This document shows, one piece after another, positions 59,707 to 64,000 of a DNA stretch of 64,000 nt (positions within the stretch are counted from its first letter, which is position 1; each line of letters starts with the position of its first letter). The stretch spans positions 3,720,001-3,784,000 of the forward strand of contig NC_035793.1 of assembly GCF_001653235.2 (NCBI RefSeq). Direction: 5' to 3'. The notes beneath the pieces are model-generated. The model searched no databases and was not told the DNA's origin. It saw nothing but the letters and a program-made list of their open reading frames with translations. The position numbers and the translations under genes were made by a program. The DNA is from Pochonia chlamydosporia 170 (lineage: Eukaryota; Ascomycota; Sordariomycetes; Hypocreales; Clavicipitaceae).

Positions 59707-60450
59707 AATAGAGCTTGTGCTGTGGTTGAAAGAAAGCGAATTATTGAAATATGTAAACGTTATGACACCGATACACACCCCCTGAGAGGAAAACGGCCAA
59801 GTCAGACATTTCAATTGGTGCAAAAGGCGGACTGGACTAGGTACACCCTCCCCATGATTCGTACTATCGATAAGTAACCCTAACCCTTAAGCATGTTTTC
59901 CATCAATCACGATTGGCGTGGCTCCAGGAGCTGAAGATGATGCATCATTTGAACTGGCGCATCAGATTGATCGAAAATCGCGACATTTGAGGCGCTCAAT
60001 GGCCTTAGTCGTCGGTGACTTAAACGTCTACTACAGCCGAGGAATTCAATAGACTCCCCGCAAACCCAATTGATCTGTCAACTGGCAGTTTAGCGAGCAA
60101 GCCACTTGAGCCGAAGCCAGAATACCAAAATGCTGCCACTGTAGAATCTGTCAACACGTGGGCACCGAAACAGCCTCCCACTCGTCCACTCATCACCAGC
60201 ATTTCAGTTTTTTAAGAAACGGCGGCGTCCAAAACTGGTAAAAAGGACACAAAATCCTGCATCCTTCAGCCATCAGTGTCAGCTGCTCTAGGCCGCCGCG
60301 GCCCGGCTGGGCTGACATGCTTTTGGATTCATGTACATAGGATTTGGAACGGAGCATCCCGATTGTTCTCCATCGGGATGCAAGAAAAGAGCCAAGTTTT
60401 GTCTTGGCCAGTTGTAGGTGCCGTTGACTGTCGTGGTATTTTCCATGTGA

Positions 60451-60520
60451 ATTCAGAGCATTCAGAGCATTCAGAGCATTCAGAGCATTCAGAGCATTCA
60501 GAGCATTCAGAGCATTCAGA
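60451..60520. repeat. 9-bp minisatellite (ATTCAGAGC, about 7.8 copies)
   Basis: Perfect tandem copies of ATTCAGAGC end to end. Because the unit is a multiple of three, it stays open on both strands (Glu-His-Ser on plus, Cys-Ser-Glu on minus), but no gene around it is supported. Confidence 0.95.
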
Positions 60521-63500
60521 GGTGGATGACATGAATGGATACTGCACTGACTACCTGCGAAATTGGTGGCGGCGCATAACTGAATTTTGGGTTCTTGTTC
60601 ATGGCGCAGATGTCCTTGGGGTTGGGCCAGAGTGTCTGGCCGATTCGAAATGATTCATTTCATGTCAGAGGGTACTGTAACATGATGTGTTTTCTTGTCA
60701 TTCTGAGTATTAATATGACATCGTTTGAAGCAGAGTCCACCAGCGCACGGATCATTGTTGGTTTCAATCCCTGGCGCATAAATGGCCGGAGGGGAGAAGC
60801 CAAATATATCGTGCTGCAGCATCCTTGGGTACAGAATTGATCGCCAAGAGCAGCCTGTTCAACTCATGTTGCTTCGGTATTCAGAGTTTGATGCTTTTTT
60901 TTTTTTGGAAGCTCATTGGGTAGGCATATACTCCAAGACTTCTAACATGAATTGCACCAGGAGCTTCCCTGTCGCGTATCAAACTGGGTGAGTCGATCAC
61001 GTATCCAATTAATCGACGATCCACGATTATTACCAGAGTTGCATATGCTCCCTTATAAGTGACCTGTCCGATTCCTCCTCCCCACGACGTGATTCAGAAT
61101 GTGATTGTTGGCGCACAGAATAGGTTGACAGCGCCACTGGAAACGTGGTTTGGACGAAGAGCATTGTCGGAGAAATCGAACCAATATTATTACCTGCGCA
61201 CTCATTTTACTCACCGATTGAAATCTGTGCGGCGTTGAGGCCTGTCATCGTCAGGGTTTCTCTGCGAACACCTTTGTTCCCTCTAAACAACAAATTAAGC
61301 TTAGTCTTGCCCGTCACGAAGGCATGCATAATAGGCGAAGGGAGACGCGGGAATCATCTGAATTACGTCGTCCCATGCTCAAAAGGGTGCATGTCCACGC
61401 GTCGGCTGTCACTTTTGTCATGATGCTGCTTCTTGGTCTGTCTTTGGCGGCCAAGAGAAAGGTCCAGGCCTCGTCAGAACTTGCGTACATTCTGTTAGGT
61501 GTGGTGCCTCAGACGGCCGTGGGGAGACAAAACATGGAAAGTCGCCGGCCCACCAACAACGAACTCGCCCCCTGCGACCTCTGATGGTATGGCCACCAGA
61601 GTTGCAACGGAGGAGCTGCGCCAGCTTCGGCTATCGTCCGAGGGGTGGCTTCAGGAGCAGGGGGGTTTGGTTTGTGCAACCTATCCAATGCTATCCTCGC
61701 TCTGGGTAGCTTGGCCGCAGGGCTGTGATTCCCAATTGCCAAGTGTGTGAATCTACGTGCCGTGTTCCTGTTCTCTAGGCTCCCATGGTTTTTTCTTGTT
61801 CGTCTCCTCATCCTGCGTCAAAGCATGGCCCAAAAAGAGCTCTTCCCCGAGCAGATGGACCGTAACACCAAGCTTTTTGTGGCGGTGGCCCACTATCACG
61901 AGAAGAGTGAAAGTGCAACAGGGACCGAGTTACACAAAACAGCCTGGACACGGTTTCACCTGCAATTTTGCAATTGATGGATTGTCTGACTCTGTGCGAA
62001 CCATTGGCGCAATGCAAACATCACGAAATTATCTCCGGTGCCTCGGTCGACTTTTGCAGCTGTTGGTCAGGACGTTCCATTTGATATTTGCTTACTCCGT
62101 GCCTGTGCGAGAGAATCATGGTACACTGCATGCAGGCTTACTCTTGTTCCCACGATTGGCAGAGCCATTTGGGAAATTGGCGTAACAACCAGGGAGACAG
62201 TGATGTAAGGATTTTGAAAAGAGGCGAGATCGACAAAGTGTTGGTTGATTGCGGGTGCAATCCTCTCCACGCCAGACCAGGCATTGGGTCTGCTCGTTCG
62301 CCCAGCAAATTTCTTCAGTTTCCAGGCAGACCATGAGGTATTGAGGCTGTGATGTTGGAGGTGAAATGAGATGAACGATGAGTCGTTCATGCAGAATCCC
62401 AAAGCTGACTCTGCTCCGGCTTGAAATGCCGTCCAGTGATGGGTATCCAAAACGAACAGAAGCGCCTCCCCATCGCTCACTCCGGACTGTCCCATTCACT
62501 AACATAACATGGGATCATCATCTGTGTTGAGACCCCGTATTGCCGGGCACAACCCTAAATCAATTTACAGTCAATGCCGAAGGCATAAGTGATGATCCAT
62601 TTTGGTGCCATCAGGCAACTTAATGGTGGCGTAGAGCTTCGACTAACAAGGCATCTTTATGTGTGTCGCCAGGTCAGAGTCAATGTCAGCGACTCAACGG
62701 CTCTGTTTGGGTCGGCAACGTTGTGCCGTCGCGAGACCCTTGAGTAGATTGGCGCCATTTCCACACACCACCAACCCATGTCTGTCTCTCATGACGCCAA
62801 TGATGACATTTTTCCAAAGGGTGCTTTGGCATGGGCGGGAAGCCATGGCGCCAGGAAAAGGCTTGTTTACCCATTCGTCGACTGGTCTCAATGTGGCGGG
62901 ACTTTTGGGATATGCTGAAAAGATTGCCGCGATTTTTGAGTTGGCAGTAGGAAAATGCCAGAAGGCTTAGCTGCTGGGAAGAGTAAGGTTTGAATAACTG
63001 GAGCTCACTGGAGCTTTACTGGGCTGAGCCTCAGGTGTTGTCGAGTCAATCCATGGGTCTCTGGCGGCCTTTGGAAACTGAGAAAGGACCCTGACAGAGA
63101 CGAGAGCGAGCACTAAGCGATGAAACTGGTCAATCGGGTTCGGGGCAATTGGTGTGAGTGGGCTGGGGGACTTTGGAAGCTCACTGTGGCAGAGTTCGAT
63201 GAGAGGGTTTCTTTTCTAGCATTTGGACTCAAGTCGAATCAATGTCTGGCTGTTGGTGGAGAAGGGAGGCAGAGAAGAGGCTCGTTCTCGGCACCCCCCA
63301 GCCGGGAGAAGGGCACCATGTGGATTTCGATGGACGTGCAAGGTCGGGGTCTGGCCGATGGATGGATGGATGATGGAGGACGAGGTGGATTGATGAAAGT
63401 CGAGATGTCAATTAGTCCCTGGGCTCAAGTGTGAACTGGCTCGGTGCAACGCCCTCATGTGCAGTCTGGCACTGGGTCCAGTTCAAGTCTGGTTCAAGTC

Positions 63501-63877
63501 TGGTCTGGTCCATCCAGTCAGCCTCCGCTGTTTGTTGCGCTGGCTGCGGTGCATTGGGCGGTGCGGTGCGGTGCAGACTGGAGCTGGCCAGACTGGATCA
63601 TTTGACACTAGCAAAGACCCCTGTGCCGGGTGCAGGTATGGGTGCCTGTACCTGTACCAGTGCTTGTCTGGTGCGGTGCTTCTTCTGCCCTGCGCCTGTC
63701 CTGCCCAGCCCGGTACCTGCTCAAGCTTCGCCAGGCCAGGCAAGAGAGGAAAGACCCTTTGCCTTTTATCGCCATTGTTGCTTCCTCCAGTGGCTTTCAA
63801 TGTTCACACCTTTCGCATCTTTTCACACCCCTCCCCGTCTGTATGTCAGTTGGTCTCAGTTTGGACAGGCCCCAGAC

Positions 63878-63905
63878 TCTCTCTGACCTCTCTGACCTCT
63901 CTGAC
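63878..63905. repeat. 9-bp tandem repeat (CTCTCTGAC, three copies)
   Basis: Three consecutive near-perfect copies in a region already rich in short repeats. Intergenic. Confidence 0.85.
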
Positions 63906-64000
63906 ATTCCACTCCATGTCCAGTCTGGTCCCTGGTCTGGTCCCATTGACCAGACCAGACTTGGCTCCAAAGAGCAGACAGCCCACATGCACCGCCAGTC

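Larger units (their letters stand above)
59707..64000. other. Gene-poor right end with minisatellites
   Basis: No reading frame shows a recognisable domain across 4.3 kb. Repeats: a 9-bp tandem array at 60451-60520, GATG units at about 63357-63376, GGTGC units at about 63557-63575, a 9-bp CTCTCTGAC array at about 63878-63905, and many CTGGTC/GACCAG boxes at 63480-63970. A telomere-like AACCCTAACCCT lies at about 59876-59887. Confidence 0.5.

Noticed and set aside
60451..60520. CRISPR-like array
   Set aside because: A 9-bp head-to-tail minisatellite without spacers, in a eukaryotic genome.

Overview
The window is nuclear DNA of a filamentous ascomycete (Pezizomycotina). The protein set (fungal PI-PLC, CFEM protein, GPI-anchored thaumatin-like protein, LYC1-type acetyltransferase, Sgf11, MED31) and the CT-rich leaders fit a Sordariomycete, probably Hypocreales; that placement is inference. 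Introns are mostly 46-105 nt, with GTAAGT/GTACGT-like donors, CTAAC/CTGAT-like branch sites and CAG/TAG acceptors. Splice models were built by eye from reading-frame continuity and family alignment from memory.

Layout. 1.6-4.2 kb: phosphoinositide phospholipase C (+). 4.2-13.4 kb: gene-poor. 13.4-13.8 kb: small Cys-rich protein. 17.7-18.9 kb: LYC1-like acetyltransferase broken by an in-frame TAG. 19.3-20.3 kb: 3-hydroxyacyl-CoA/gulonate-type dehydrogenase (+). 21.1-22.2 kb: dienelactone hydrolase (+), convergent with a phosphopantetheinyl transferase (-). 23.8-25.6 kb: signal peptide peptidase (-), divergent from a PPIL1-type cyclophilin (+). 27.3-28.7 kb: Sgf11-like SAGA subunit (-). 31.1-31.7 kb: GFA-family zinc protein (+). 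32.7-33.7 kb: Naa50-like acetyltransferase (+), convergent with a hexokinase (-). 36-43 kb: gene-poor, with an AT-rich island. 43.2-45.7 kb: Hsp70-like ATPase (+). 47.3-48.5 kb: GPI-anchored thaumatin-like protein (+). 48.9-53.5 kb: compact block of alternating strands with Yar1-like ankyrin protein (-), Pol III subunit RPC11 (+), MED31 (-), metallophosphoesterase (+) and CFEM protein (-). 57.5-59.0 kb: GPI2/PIG-C (-). 59.6 kb: tRNA-Ala(CGC) (-). 59.7-64 kb: gene-poor, with minisatellites.

The genes are mostly unlinked housekeeping functions, and I see no biosynthetic cluster, CRISPR array or intact transposon. Themes that recur are the GPI pathway (GPI2 plus two probable GPI-anchored surface proteins) and the transcription machinery (Sgf11, MED31, RPC11).

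The most interesting observations are protein architectures: a consensus PCNA-interaction (PIP) box on a Naa50-like acetyltransferase, a hexokinase with intact catalytic residues and a C-terminal membrane tail, a dienelactone hydrolase with two in-frame starts that would give a mitochondrial or a cytosolic form, and the single nonsense codon in the LYC1-like gene.
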